DNA from: JBGNFV01 sp049645705
Lineage (GTDB): Bacteria > Bacteroidota > Bacteroidia > Cytophagales > Cyclobacteriaceae
Reading direction: 5' to 3'
NCBI GenBank assembly: GCA_049645705.1
Contig: JBARUK010000004.1
Coordinates: 254,542 to 318,541 of the forward strand
DNA: 64,000 bases
A program made the translations under genes and the position numbers. The notes below the pieces were generated by a model. It was not told the DNA's origin. It did no database searches and saw nothing but the letters and a program-made list of their open reading frames with translations. Positions 26,816 to 34,429 of this stretch are shown one piece after another (the first letter of the stretch is position 1; each line of letters opens with the position of its first letter).

Positions 26816-26865
26816 AGGAAAACAGTCAGCTAAGAGTCCCTCGCCTTATTTCCTTGCGAAGCCTT

Positions 26866-26904
26866 GCAGGCCGCACCTGCAGGCCGTACCTGCAGGCCAC
26901 ACCT
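26866..26904 (+). repeat. Three tandem 13-bp repeats
   Basis: GCAGGCCGCACCT, GCAGGCCGTACCT and GCAGGCCACACCT in direct succession, differing at two positions. Non-coding; 190 bases before the paa regulator gene. Probably a slippage product. Confidence 0.8.
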
Positions 26905-27058
26905 TCCCGAAGAACAGCGTGGCGCCAAACAATGCAAAGCTAGTAGCCCGAATGCCTATCTGCCTTTTTAAAGCATCCGGTTACCTTCTGCCTGACGCGA
27001 TGATTTGAGTATCTATGCTGCACCAAACCCTGTCGACGCTATCATTCCATAATTTTAA

Positions 27059-27090
27059 CTTGCTAACGAACGTTAGGTTGCTTATATTTG
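27059..27090 (+). promoter_or_regulatory. Promoter of the TetR-paa operon
   Basis: TATATTTG (27083-27090) is a perfect TAnnTTTG -7 element. CTTG (27059-27062), one base off the -33 TTTG, lies 20 bases before it, which is the expected spacing. The spacer contains the palindromic operator. Confidence 0.6.
27063..27076 (+). promoter_or_regulatory. Palindromic operator for the TetR regulator
   Basis: CTAACGAACGTTAG is a perfect inverted repeat with 6-base arms (CTAACG / CGTTAG) and a 2-base centre. It sits exactly between the -33 and -7 elements of the operon, so a bound dimer would block RNA polymerase. This is the typical layout for TetR autoregulation. Confidence 0.65.
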
Positions 27091-27095
27091 TTATA

Positions 27096-27677
27096 ATGTT
27101 GAAGACGCAAAAAATGTCCCGCAAGGAGCAGATCATAAAGAAAGCCACGTTGCTTTTCAGGAAAAAAGGCTACACGGCCGCTTCCATGAGAGATCTGGCC
27201 AACGAACTGAATATAGAAGCAGCCAGCCTGTATTCGCATATTCGTTCTAAGGAGCAGATACTTGACAAGATCTGTTTCCGGATGGTAGATGCATTTGTGG
27301 AAGGACTTAACGAGGTGGAAGAAGCTGCCTCTGCGGCCGATACCAAACTGCGAAGAGCGATCATCGCTCACATTTTGGTGATCACGCGTGATACAGATGC
27401 TTCGGCCGTGTTCTTTAACGAATGGCGGCACCTTGGCAGCGAGCGTTTGCAGGAGTTTCTGCTGCAACGCGAGGCTTACGAGGAGCGTTTTCGTGACATA
27501 ATGCGGGAAGGTATTCGCGCTGGCGTGTTTAAAGAAGTAGACGCGCGCTTTGCGACCCTAACTCTGCTCTCATCGCTGAACTGGACCTATAACTGGTACC
27601 GAAAAGACGGCAAGATGAGCCCGGAAGAGATCGGAAACCAACTGGCCGATCTGTTAATCAATGGTTTAAAACAATAA
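27096..27677 (+). CDS. TetR-family regulator of the phenylacetate genes
   Basis: About 193 residues. The N-terminal TetR DNA-binding domain is complete: KEQIIKKATLLFRKKGYTAA, SMRDLANELNIEAASLYSHI (helix-turn-helix) and RSKEQILDKICF. The remaining helices form the ligand pocket. Directly followed, 11 bases on, by paaA; the analogous PaaR repressors in other phyla respond to phenylacetyl-CoA, which is the likely inducer here. The start is either ATG 27096, 5 bases from the -7 box (a nearly leaderless mRNA), or ATG 27114 (MSRKEQ). The longer ATG at 27015 lies upstream of the promoter and is unlikely. Confidence 0.9.
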   Translation: MLKTQKMSRKEQIIKKATLLFRKKGYTAASMRDLANELNIEAASLYSHIRSKEQILDKICFRMVDAFVEGLNEVEEAASAADTKLRRAIIAHILVITRDTDASAVFFNEWRHLGSERLQEFLLQREAYEERFRDIMREGIRAGVFKEVDARFATLTLLSSLNWTYNWYRKDGKMSPEEIGNQLADLLINGLKQ

Positions 27678-27688
27678 AAGAAGATAAT

Positions 27689-28678
27689 ATGTACGGTGGT
27701 GGACAAATATTTGAAGCTCCTGACTACCAGGAGTTACTAAAAAATGAAGATCCTGAACAGTTAGCAGAGTTCGAGGCGCGTATCGATCGTGGTGAGAAGA
27801 TAGAAGCACACGACTGGATGCCCGCTCTGTACCGCAAGCAGCTTATCCGTATGATCGAGCAGCATGCTCACTCTGAGATCATAGGTGCACTGCCTGAAGG
27901 TACGTGGATCACCCGTGCCCCCGGATTTAAGCGTAAGCTGGCCCTGATGGCTAAGGTACAGGATGAGGTGGGCCACGCCCAGCTCCTGTATGCTGCAGCG
28001 GAAACGCTGGGTAAGTCTCGCGAGGACATGCTGAGTGACCTGATCAGTGGTAAGTCCAAGTACAGCAATATCTTCAACTACCCTGCCTTTACCTGGGCCG
28101 ACTCAACCGTCATAAGCTGGCTTGTAGATGCCGGTGCTATTGTAAACCAGCTGGCCAACTCTAAGGGCAGCTATGGCCCCTACTGCCGCGCCCTGGAGCG
28201 TATATGTGCAGAGGAGTCCTTTCACCTGAAGTACGGACACCATGCTGTCATCCACCTGGCTACCGGCTCACCTATACAGCGTAAGATGGTACAGGAAGCC
28301 CTGCACCGCTGGTGGCCACCGCTTATGCACTTCTTCGGACCTCCCGATAAGGCTTCTGTACACAGTGAGATCCTTATGCGCTGGAAAGTGAAGATGGCCT
28401 CTAATGACGAATGTCGTCAGCAGTTCCTGGATATGTATGTGCCTAAGATATGGGAACTCGGACTGACCCTGCCGGACCCTAATCTGAAAAAGAACGATGA
28501 GACCGGGCAATGGGAATATACTGAGCCGGACTGGCAGGAATTCAAGCGGGTGATAAATGGCGACGGCCCCTGTAACAAGGAGCGCCTGGCCGTACGCGGT
28601 ACAGCCGAATCACGTGGCCGTTGGGTACGTGAAGCACTACTTCGCCCTAAGGCAGAATACGTAACACCCCTTGCATAA
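27689..28678 (+). CDS. paaA: 1,2-phenylacetyl-CoA epoxidase, subunit A (catalytic)
   Basis: A 329-residue diiron monooxygenase subunit. PaaA with PaaC, PaaB and the reductase PaaE epoxidises the ring of phenylacetyl-CoA in aerobic phenylacetate breakdown. The diiron ligands are in the two ferritin-like motifs, QDEVGHAQLLY (about residue 91) and CAEESFHLKYGH (about 172). The trailing region MHFFGPPDKASVHSE is typical of PaaA. Slightly longer than the E. coli protein (309), mainly at the N-terminus. First structural gene of paaABCD, with paaB 9 bases downstream. Confidence 0.97.
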   Translation: MYGGGQIFEAPDYQELLKNEDPEQLAEFEARIDRGEKIEAHDWMPALYRKQLIRMIEQHAHSEIIGALPEGTWITRAPGFKRKLALMAKVQDEVGHAQLLYAAAETLGKSREDMLSDLISGKSKYSNIFNYPAFTWADSTVISWLVDAGAIVNQLANSKGSYGPYCRALERICAEESFHLKYGHHAVIHLATGSPIQRKMVQEALHRWWPPLMHFFGPPDKASVHSEILMRWKVKMASNDECRQQFLDMYVPKIWELGLTLPDPNLKKNDETGQWEYTEPDWQEFKRVINGDGPCNKERLAVRGTAESRGRWVREALLRPKAEYVTPLA

Positions 28679-28687
28679 GCTGACATT

Positions 28688-29332
28688 ATGAGTGAAGATA
28701 AGAAAATGAACTCACTCGATCCGCGAGTGAACAGACTCGGTATACCCGCAAGCTGGGATGGTACCACACAGTCTAAGGAACCACTGGACCAGTTCGAGAC
28801 CTACGAGGTTTTTGTAAAACCGAAGGAAAATAAGCCTTTCGAGCATGCAGGAATCGTACATGCGCCCAATCATGACATGGGCTTTCTGTTTGGCAAAGAG
28901 CAGTACACCCGCCGCGGCTTTACCTGCTTTGGCCTGTTTGTAGTGGCTACATCTGCCGTTCAGGTGGCTCCTATGATAGACGGTGATACGAACCTGTATG
29001 ATCTGATAGACGAAGAAGCCGATGTGGACCGCAGCGGTGAAAAGACCTCATACGAGATCTTTCACCTGAAAAAGCGTGGTAAGCAGCATGTGTATATGGG
29101 CACGGTGGAGGCCTGTGGTTTTGAGGATGCTATTATGGAAGGCAAAAAGAGCTTCTACGATGGCAAGACACTGGTAAACCTGTGGGTGATCCGCACGGAA
29201 GACCTTTTTGTACCGGAAGATGCGGAGCTGGACCTGTGGTCTACTCTGCACGAGAAGAAGTACCGCGAACCTACGGACTACCGGGCGGCTGACAAGATCA
29301 AGAAATTTAAAGAAGAGCAGGCAGCCGGATAA
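28688..29332 (+). CDS. paaB: 1,2-phenylacetyl-CoA epoxidase, subunit B, two-repeat form
   Basis: PaaB is a small subunit that bridges PaaAC heterodimers. Usual members have about 95 residues; this one has 214 and contains the fold twice. Repeat 1 (about 36-92) has FETYEVFVKPKENKP and EQYTRRGFTCFGLFVV. Repeat 2 (about 120-196) has TSYEIFHLKKRGKQ, the KSFYDGKTLVNLWVIR segment, and the typical C-terminal YREPTDYRAADKI. The repeats have diverged, so the duplication is old; repeat 2 keeps the canonical C-terminal part, repeat 1 keeps the YTRR segment. A short lead of 35 residues comes first. Located between paaA and paaC. Confidence 0.9.
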   Translation: MSEDKKMNSLDPRVNRLGIPASWDGTTQSKEPLDQFETYEVFVKPKENKPFEHAGIVHAPNHDMGFLFGKEQYTRRGFTCFGLFVVATSAVQVAPMIDGDTNLYDLIDEEADVDRSGEKTSYEIFHLKKRGKQHVYMGTVEACGFEDAIMEGKKSFYDGKTLVNLWVIRTEDLFVPEDAELDLWSTLHEKKYREPTDYRAADKIKKFKEEQAAG

Positions 29333-29362
29333 CCCCTGTCTGCTGCTGTAAAAATATATCCG

Positions 29363-30118
29363 ATGGATCCCATCATAGTTAAAGACCTATTATATAAACT
29401 GGCCGACGACCAGCTAATCCTTGGCCACCGTAATTCAGAATGGACCGGCGTAGGCCCGGTTCTGGAAGAGGATATCGCCTTCTCCAGTATGGCACAGGAC
29501 AAAGTAGGGCAGAGCCAGGCCCTGTACGAACTGCTGCACAAGCTGGGTGAAAATGAGCCGGACACAGTGGCGTTTATGCGTCATGCGGACCATTTTCACA
29601 ACTGCCTGTTTGTGGAGCTACCTACTAAGGACTACGCCTTCAGCCTGATACGACATTTCCTGTTTGACTTTGCGGAGTTTATCAGATTTAAGATGCTGAT
29701 GGACAGCCAGTATGAGCCGCTTGCCCAACTGGCCGCCAAGATACAGGGTGAGATACGCTACCATGTAATGCACGCCCGTACGTTCATTAAGCAACTGGGG
29801 TCTGCTACAGAAGAGAGCGTGACCCGCCTGCAGGGTGCACTGGACTACTCTATGCCCTATGCACTAGGCATATTTGAAACGAGCAAGTATGAAGATGAGA
29901 TCATCTCATCAGGTCTGTTTAAAGGTGAAGAAGCGCTGAAGTCCGAATGGATAAAAGCGATAAGCGATGTAGTAGCCCAGAGCAGTCTGAAAATGCCGGA
30001 CATATCCGGTATGGAAGCTAAAACAGGCGGCCGCTACGGTACACATACCGAGCACTTGCAGCCGCTGCTGGATGAGATGAGTGAAGTGTTCCGCCAGGAC
30101 CCTATGGCGGACTGGTAA
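29363..30118 (+). CDS. paaC: 1,2-phenylacetyl-CoA epoxidase, subunit C
   Basis: A 251-residue structural partner of PaaA. Same ferritin-like fold but with the iron ligands replaced: the first motif reads MAQDKVGQSQALYELL instead of EVGH. Other family marks are LILGHRNSEWTGVGPVLEED, RHFLFDFAEFIRFKML and EIRYHVMHARTFIKQLG. It stabilises PaaA and shapes the active site. Length matches E. coli PaaC (248). The PaaD gene starts 17 bases later. Confidence 0.96.
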   Translation: MDPIIVKDLLYKLADDQLILGHRNSEWTGVGPVLEEDIAFSSMAQDKVGQSQALYELLHKLGENEPDTVAFMRHADHFHNCLFVELPTKDYAFSLIRHFLFDFAEFIRFKMLMDSQYEPLAQLAAKIQGEIRYHVMHARTFIKQLGSATEESVTRLQGALDYSMPYALGIFETSKYEDEIISSGLFKGEEALKSEWIKAISDVVAQSSLKMPDISGMEAKTGGRYGTHTEHLQPLLDEMSEVFRQDPMADW

Positions 30119-30134
30119 TAAAGATATTTCTGCT

Positions 30135-30623
30135 ATGACTGAACAAGACGTTTATACTCTGCTGAAAGATGTAATGGATCCTGAAATACCGGTGCTGTCA
30201 CTGGTAGACCTGGGGGTCATTACCGGCGTGGAGGTGGTGAGTGATGGTAAGGTCAAAGTAGAAATGACGCCCACATTTGTGGGATGCCCGGCTATGGATT
30301 ACATGAAGCAGGAGGTTGAAGACAAGCTTAAGTCCAGTGGCATCCCTGAACCGGAGGTAAACATTACTTTTCGCGAGCACTGGTCCTCTGATAAGATCAC
30401 ACCGGAGGGCCGCAAAAAACTTAAAGAGTTCGGCCTCGCACCGCCCCCTGTTTCCGGAGGGGCTAACCTGATAGAAGACCTGGACATACTGGAAAAGGTG
30501 GAATGCCCTAACTGTGGCAGTGAAAATACCCTGATGAAGACACCTTTCGGCCCTACCCTGTGCCGAAGTATACACCACTGTAGCGATTGCAAGGAGACTT
30601 TTGAGCAGTTCAAACCCCTCTGA
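30135..30623 (+). CDS. paaD: PaaD, iron-sulfur assembly factor of the epoxidase
   Basis: About 162 residues. The N-terminal MIP18/DUF59 domain has DPEIPVLSLVDLGVITGV and TPTFVGCPAMDYMK, the Cys of which is conserved in this iron-sulfur delivery family. The C-terminal part is a zinc ribbon: VECPNCGSENT and CRSIHHCSDCKETFEQFKPL. PaaD is needed for maturation of the epoxidase complex, probably of the PaaE cluster. I place the start at ATG 30135 (MTEQDVYTLLKD), outside the paaC frame; the longer frame from 30081 would overlap paaC. Last gene of the paaABCD unit; other pathway genes (paaF-K, Z) are not in this window. Confidence 0.95.
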   Translation: MTEQDVYTLLKDVMDPEIPVLSLVDLGVITGVEVVSDGKVKVEMTPTFVGCPAMDYMKQEVEDKLKSSGIPEPEVNITFREHWSSDKITPEGRKKLKEFGLAPPPVSGGANLIEDLDILEKVECPNCGSENTLMKTPFGPTLCRSIHHCSDCKETFEQFKPL

Positions 30624-30657
30624 AATAGTTGCCCCTCCCCCATAATTTATGTAGAAT

Positions 30658-30686
30658 TACCGTGTAAAGAAGCTAAATACACGGTA
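30658..30686 (+). repeat. Inverted repeat overlapping a start codon
   Basis: Perfect 9-base arms TACCGTGTA and TACACGGTA separated by 11 bases; the last base is the A of the ATG of the next gene. Either an operator or a translation-controlling hairpin. Confidence 0.55.
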
Positions 30687-31264
30687 TGAGATACATCTGC
30701 ACCCTGTTATTGGCAGCCTGTATGCTGTCTGTCCTGTACTCCTGTGGAGAAAGAGAAATATCTGAAGAAGAGCGCATGGAGCTATCCACGCAGTATGTGG
30801 CACTGCGTGACTCTACCGAACTGGCCTGGAATACCCTCCAGTCGCACCACGACCAGCGTATCACGCTTATAAAAAGGCTGCAGGAAGAAGTAACCTACAT
30901 GGGCGAGTACGATACAACTATGTATGATGAACTCACCAATGAGCTCATCGTGCTCAGAAATACCCAACTGGATCCGCTGACGCTGGATGAACCGGACCGT
31001 ATAGACGGTTATGACGCACGGATAAAGGAACTGACGGATAAAACTATATCATGGGCTCAGGCTAACCGCTATTATGAAGAAAGCAAGCTGATGCAGGAGG
31101 TGTCGGAAGAGCTGAATGCTATGGATGTGAGCCTGCTGGGCCTTCGGGTGAACTACGATGAAGCGGCCCGCCGCTATAATGAATTTGTGAGAGAGCATAA
31201 AAAAGCGATGCCGAACATAGACAGTTCGGCATCGGATGAGGAGTTACCTCTTTTTTCTTATTAA
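30686..31264 (+). CDS. Putative lipoprotein with helical, coiled-coil-prone body
   Basis: A 192-residue exported protein. Signal peptide with lipobox LYSC (Cys near residue 20). The mature part is highly charged and predicted helical: YVALRDSTELAWNTLQSHHD, TLIKRLQEEVTYMGEYDTTM, ELIVLRNTQLDPLTLDE, and a final Asp/Ser-rich tail. It has the look of small periplasmic helical-bundle lipoproteins. No family recognised. It lies 60 bases after paaD, but the inverted repeat at its start suggests separate control. Confidence 0.65.
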   Translation: MRYICTLLLAACMLSVLYSCGEREISEEERMELSTQYVALRDSTELAWNTLQSHHDQRITLIKRLQEEVTYMGEYDTTMYDELTNELIVLRNTQLDPLTLDEPDRIDGYDARIKELTDKTISWAQANRYYEESKLMQEVSEELNAMDVSLLGLRVNYDEAARRYNEFVREHKKAMPNIDSSASDEELPLFSY

Positions 31265-31274
31265 GTATCGGTAG

Positions 31275-31302
31275 AAAAGCCGACTATCAGCTTTCGGCTT
31301 TT
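31275..31302. terminator. Bidirectional terminator-like hairpin
   Basis: Perfect 9-bp stem AAAAGCCGA / TCGGCTTTT with a 10-base loop, ending in TTTTT on the plus strand. It lies between two convergent genes and overlaps the last codons of the minus-strand peptidase gene. Confidence 0.55.
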
Positions 31303-33023
31303 TCCAGCTCACCGCGTACAAATACCATCAGCTCACGAATGTATTCCTGGCTAAAGTTAAACTGTATGCCCGCTGCCTCGTACACTTCGGGGATAGAGCG
31401 TGTATAACCGAGCTTGAGCGCATCAAGGTAGCCCTGAAGCCCTTTTTCAGGATTATCACGGTAGTTTTTCCATACGGCTATAGCGCCCAGTTGGGCAAAT
31501 CCGTACTCGATGTAGTAGAAGGGCACTTCGAAAAGGTGCAACTGCTTCTGCCAGGCAAAACGCTTGTTCAGCTCCAGCCCACTCCAGTCCGTCACATCAT
31601 CAGAAAAATCTCCGAATATCTCCAGCCACTTATCGCCACGCTCCTGGGGAGTATGGTTCGGGTTTTCGTATATCCAGTGCTGAAACTTATCTATACAGGC
31701 CACCCATGGCAGTACATCTACTATCTGCTCCAGGTGCTCTTTTCTGGCTCTCTTCAGGTCTTCTTCATTGTCAAAGAACACGTCCCAGTGATCCATACTG
31801 AGCAGCTCCATAGACATGGAAGCCAGCTCGGCTATTTCAGACGGGGTATCTTTAAAGTCCTTCATTTCCAGATCCCTGGTAAGGAAGCTATGAACAGCAT
31901 GACCGCCTTCGTGCAGCATGGTAATAAGGTCACGCAGAGTGCTGGTAGCGTTCATGAAGATAAAAGGTACGCCTGTTTCCAGCAGCGGGTAGTTATACCC
32001 TCCGGGGGCTTTACCTTTACGGCTTTCCAGATCCAGGCGCCCCATCTCCTTCATCGTGCTCAGGCAGCGGCCCAGGTACGGATCCAGGTTGGTAAAGCAG
32101 GTGATAGTCTTGTCCAGCAGGTCAGCTCCGTCGCTGAATGGCTTAAGAGACTCTTTCCCTTCTGAATTGACTGTCTTATCCCATGGGCGCAGCTTATCTA
32201 CATTGAGGTGCTTCTTACGAAGCTTCTCCATGTTGTTCTTAATAGGAACAGCCTCCTCAAGTACTGATTTATGAAATTCAAAGCAGTCTTCCGCCGTGTA
32301 ATCAAAACGCCCGAGGCTCTCGAACATGAAGTCACGGTAATTGGGCTTATCGGCATTCTTAGCTACCTCGTCTCGTAGTTTTACGAGGGTATCAAAGAGC
32401 GCATCGAGATTCTCACGTTCCTGCAGGCGGCGGTCCTGTATCTTCCGCCATGCATTTTCACGCACGTCTCTATCCAGGCTGTGCAGGAAGTCACTGGCCT
32501 GTTGCAGGGTATACTCCTGCCCGTCTATGGTGACGCTCATAGCGCCTGTAATAGCCGCAAACTTCTGGCTATTGGTTTGTATCTCTGTGCTTATAGGCAC
32601 ATTCTTTTCCCGAAAAAGGATAAATTCTTTTTCCAGGCTTCTGATCATCACATCATAACCCTCTTCCTGCTTCAGCTCTTCCAGGTTGCCGTTATCCAGC
32701 ACCTTACGGTTAAGCTCATGGTTGATAGGCGCAATGTTGGGGTCAATCTCTGTAACGAAATACTGGTAGGCCTCGGTAGCCTCCTTGTTAGTGGTGTCGC
32801 AGGTCATCCGGATATACCGCCACCCCAGGTCTTCGCTGATCACCGCCTCCAGTTCTCCGCGGTCACGAAACCACTCCTTGAGCTCCTCCATGTCACCAGG
32901 ATTGCGATCCAGCAATTGATTGTAATAGGGTTTGATCTCCTCCCAGGTGGTTACCTCGAAGTCGTTGGGTAAAAATCGTCTGTCTCTTTGAGTAAGAACC
33001 TCCGTTTGGTCTTCAACAGCCAT
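31287..33023 (-). CDS. M3-family oligoendopeptidase
   Basis: A 578-residue cytoplasmic zinc metallopeptidase. The active site is LHEGGHAVHSFL (HExxH near residue 367), with the third ligand in the downstream ASMSMELLSMDHW segment. Overall form fits the M3 peptidases related to PepF/thimet oligopeptidase, which cut short peptides. A start MAVEDQTEVLTQRDRRFLPN is typical for the Bacteroidota group. It shares a strand with paaE and lies 38 bases after it, an arrangement that may be accidental or reflect co-transcription. Confidence 0.92.
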   Translation of the reverse strand: MAVEDQTEVLTQRDRRFLPNDFEVTTWEEIKPYYNQLLDRNPGDMEELKEWFRDRGELEAVISEDLGWRYIRMTCDTTNKEATEAYQYFVTEIDPNIAPINHELNRKVLDNGNLEELKQEEGYDVMIRSLEKEFILFREKNVPISTEIQTNSQKFAAITGAMSVTIDGQEYTLQQASDFLHSLDRDVRENAWRKIQDRRLQERENLDALFDTLVKLRDEVAKNADKPNYRDFMFESLGRFDYTAEDCFEFHKSVLEEAVPIKNNMEKLRKKHLNVDKLRPWDKTVNSEGKESLKPFSDGADLLDKTITCFTNLDPYLGRCLSTMKEMGRLDLESRKGKAPGGYNYPLLETGVPFIFMNATSTLRDLITMLHEGGHAVHSFLTRDLEMKDFKDTPSEIAELASMSMELLSMDHWDVFFDNEEDLKRARKEHLEQIVDVLPWVACIDKFQHWIYENPNHTPQERGDKWLEIFGDFSDDVTDWSGLELNKRFAWQKQLHLFEVPFYYIEYGFAQLGAIAVWKNYRDNPEKGLQGYLDALKLGYTRSIPEVYEAAGIQFNFSQEYIRELMVFVRGELEKAES

Positions 33024-33061
33024 AAAATATTAAAAATAGGTATCGTAAGTTGTTTTATTAA

Positions 33062-34174
33062 TTATCCGATCTCGATCACCACATCATCTGTGAGAGGGTG
33101 ACCGACACAAGTAAGTACAAAGCCTTCGTCCAGTTCTGACTGGCTCAGGCCTTCATCTTCATCCAGTTTCACTTTGCCGCTCAGGCATTTGCCTCGGCAT
33201 GCGGTGCACAGGCCACTCTGGCACGAGAAGGGCAGGTCTATATCCTGATCCAGTGCAGTCTCTAAAATGGTCTTGCCGGGAGCCACGGCAAATTTATGCT
33301 CTTCGCCTTCGTAGATCACGGTTACCTCGTGCCCTACTTCTTCGCCTTTTTCTTTAGGCAGGTCGGCCTTATCCGTCTTGCTGGCCACAAAGCTCTCTTT
33401 GTGTATCCTGTCTGCAGGTACCTTGAGGATGCCCAGACCCTGCTCCACGTTCTTCATCATGCCTTCCGGCCCGCAGATGAAATGCTCGGTATTATTCTCT
33501 CCCATATCAGGAAGCTGACTTACCAGGTCGGCCAGCAGTGGCGGTTCCAGCAAGCCGCTGGGGCCGGTCCAGTTCAGCGGGGCCTCGTCCAGTACGTGCA
33601 CGACCTGTATACGGTCTCCGTACTCGTCCGCCAGTTCGTTCAGCGTATCTTTAAAGATGATGCTGTCCTCGTTGCGGTTGGCATATACCAACGATACGCT
33701 GGACATAGGCTCCTTCTCCAGGGTACTCTTGGCAATGGACATGAGCGGCGTAATGCCACTGCCACCGCCGTACAGGATCATGTGCCTTTCGTTAGAAGGC
33801 TCATAGGTGGTAGTAAATACACCCATGGGCTTCATCACCTCTATTTTGTCACCCGCCTTCATATTATCAGGTATGTAGTTGGACATAAGTCCGCCTTTTA
33901 CACGTTTTATAGTTACGGCCGGAAACTCATCTACGAAAGGCGACGTGCACAGGGAATAAGCCCGGCGGACCTTCTCCCCGTTTATCGTAAGTATAAGCGT
34001 GAGAAACTGCCCGGACTGGTAATCGAGCCCACCGTCGGGGTTTTCGAACATCACCGAGACAGCATCTGCTGTCTCTCGGATTATTTCCTTAAAAGTAAGC
34101 GTAACATACTTATTGTCAGACGCTTTTTTGTCATTATTGTCCGAAGACTTCTTTTTGAAAAGATTGAGAACCAT
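33062..34174 (-). CDS. paaE: 1,2-phenylacetyl-CoA epoxidase, reductase subunit
   Basis: A 370-residue NAD(P)H oxidoreductase that feeds electrons to PaaA. After a Lys-rich N-terminus come the FAD domain (YVTLTFKEIIRETADAVSV, RRAYSLCTSP), the NAD(P) domain (LYGGGSGITPLMSIAKSTL) and a C-terminal plant-type 2Fe-2S domain with the cluster Cys in PFSCQSGLCTACRGKCLSG and one in FVLTCVGHP. That domain order is PaaE-like. Encoded on the strand opposite to paaABCD and 2.4 kb away, with an M3 peptidase and a lipoprotein between, so the five-gene unit has been split. No copy of the CTAACG palindrome was found before it. Confidence 0.9.
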   Translation of the reverse strand: MVLNLFKKKSSDNNDKKASDNKYVTLTFKEIIRETADAVSVMFENPDGGLDYQSGQFLTLILTINGEKVRRAYSLCTSPFVDEFPAVTIKRVKGGLMSNYIPDNMKAGDKIEVMKPMGVFTTTYEPSNERHMILYGGGSGITPLMSIAKSTLEKEPMSSVSLVYANRNEDSIIFKDTLNELADEYGDRIQVVHVLDEAPLNWTGPSGLLEPPLLADLVSQLPDMGENNTEHFICGPEGMMKNVEQGLGILKVPADRIHKESFVASKTDKADLPKEKGEEVGHEVTVIYEGEEHKFAVAPGKTILETALDQDIDLPFSCQSGLCTACRGKCLSGKVKLDEDEGLSQSELDEGFVLTCVGHPLTDDVVIEIG

Positions 34175-34416
34175 AATATTTTTTCACTCGCACCGGAACC
34201 TGCTGCCGGTGTACTGATCAAACGAACCACAGCCGGGCAGCCATTAAGCTATAACACGCCAGATGCCTGGAGGTTCACTCTGTAATTTCTTTTCCTGCCG
34301 GATGTTAAGAGTACCCGGCCTTTGTATAACGTACAAAATTAGCAGATAAAACGGTATCTTAAACTTTATAGACAGGCAAACAAATAATTACACCGCGCAT
34401 CCTATCATAAAATCAC

Positions 34417-34424
34417 TATTTTTG
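34417..34424 (+). promoter_or_regulatory. -7 promoter element of purB
   Basis: TATTTTTG is a perfect TAnnTTTG match and ends 5 bases before the purB ATG, so the transcript would be leaderless or nearly so. No clear -33 element. Confidence 0.45.
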
Positions 34425-34429
34425 CCGCC

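Noticed and set aside
26699..26833. Short frame after the strong ribosome-binding-like site of repeat copy 2
   Set aside because: It runs through the TGTGGCA hairpin cluster and encodes Cys/His/Lys-rich sequence without homology that I recognise; kept only as part of the repeat description.
26724..26904. Possible CRISPR array
   Set aside because: Heptamers alternate in orientation and the 13-bp repeats have no spacers; no cas genes nearby.
26033..27010. Insertion sequence
   Set aside because: Repeats and a composition change are present, but no transposase frame or terminal inverted repeat pair was found.
33296..34285. 329-codon open frame on the plus strand
   Set aside because: Antisense shadow of paaE; composition is not protein-like.
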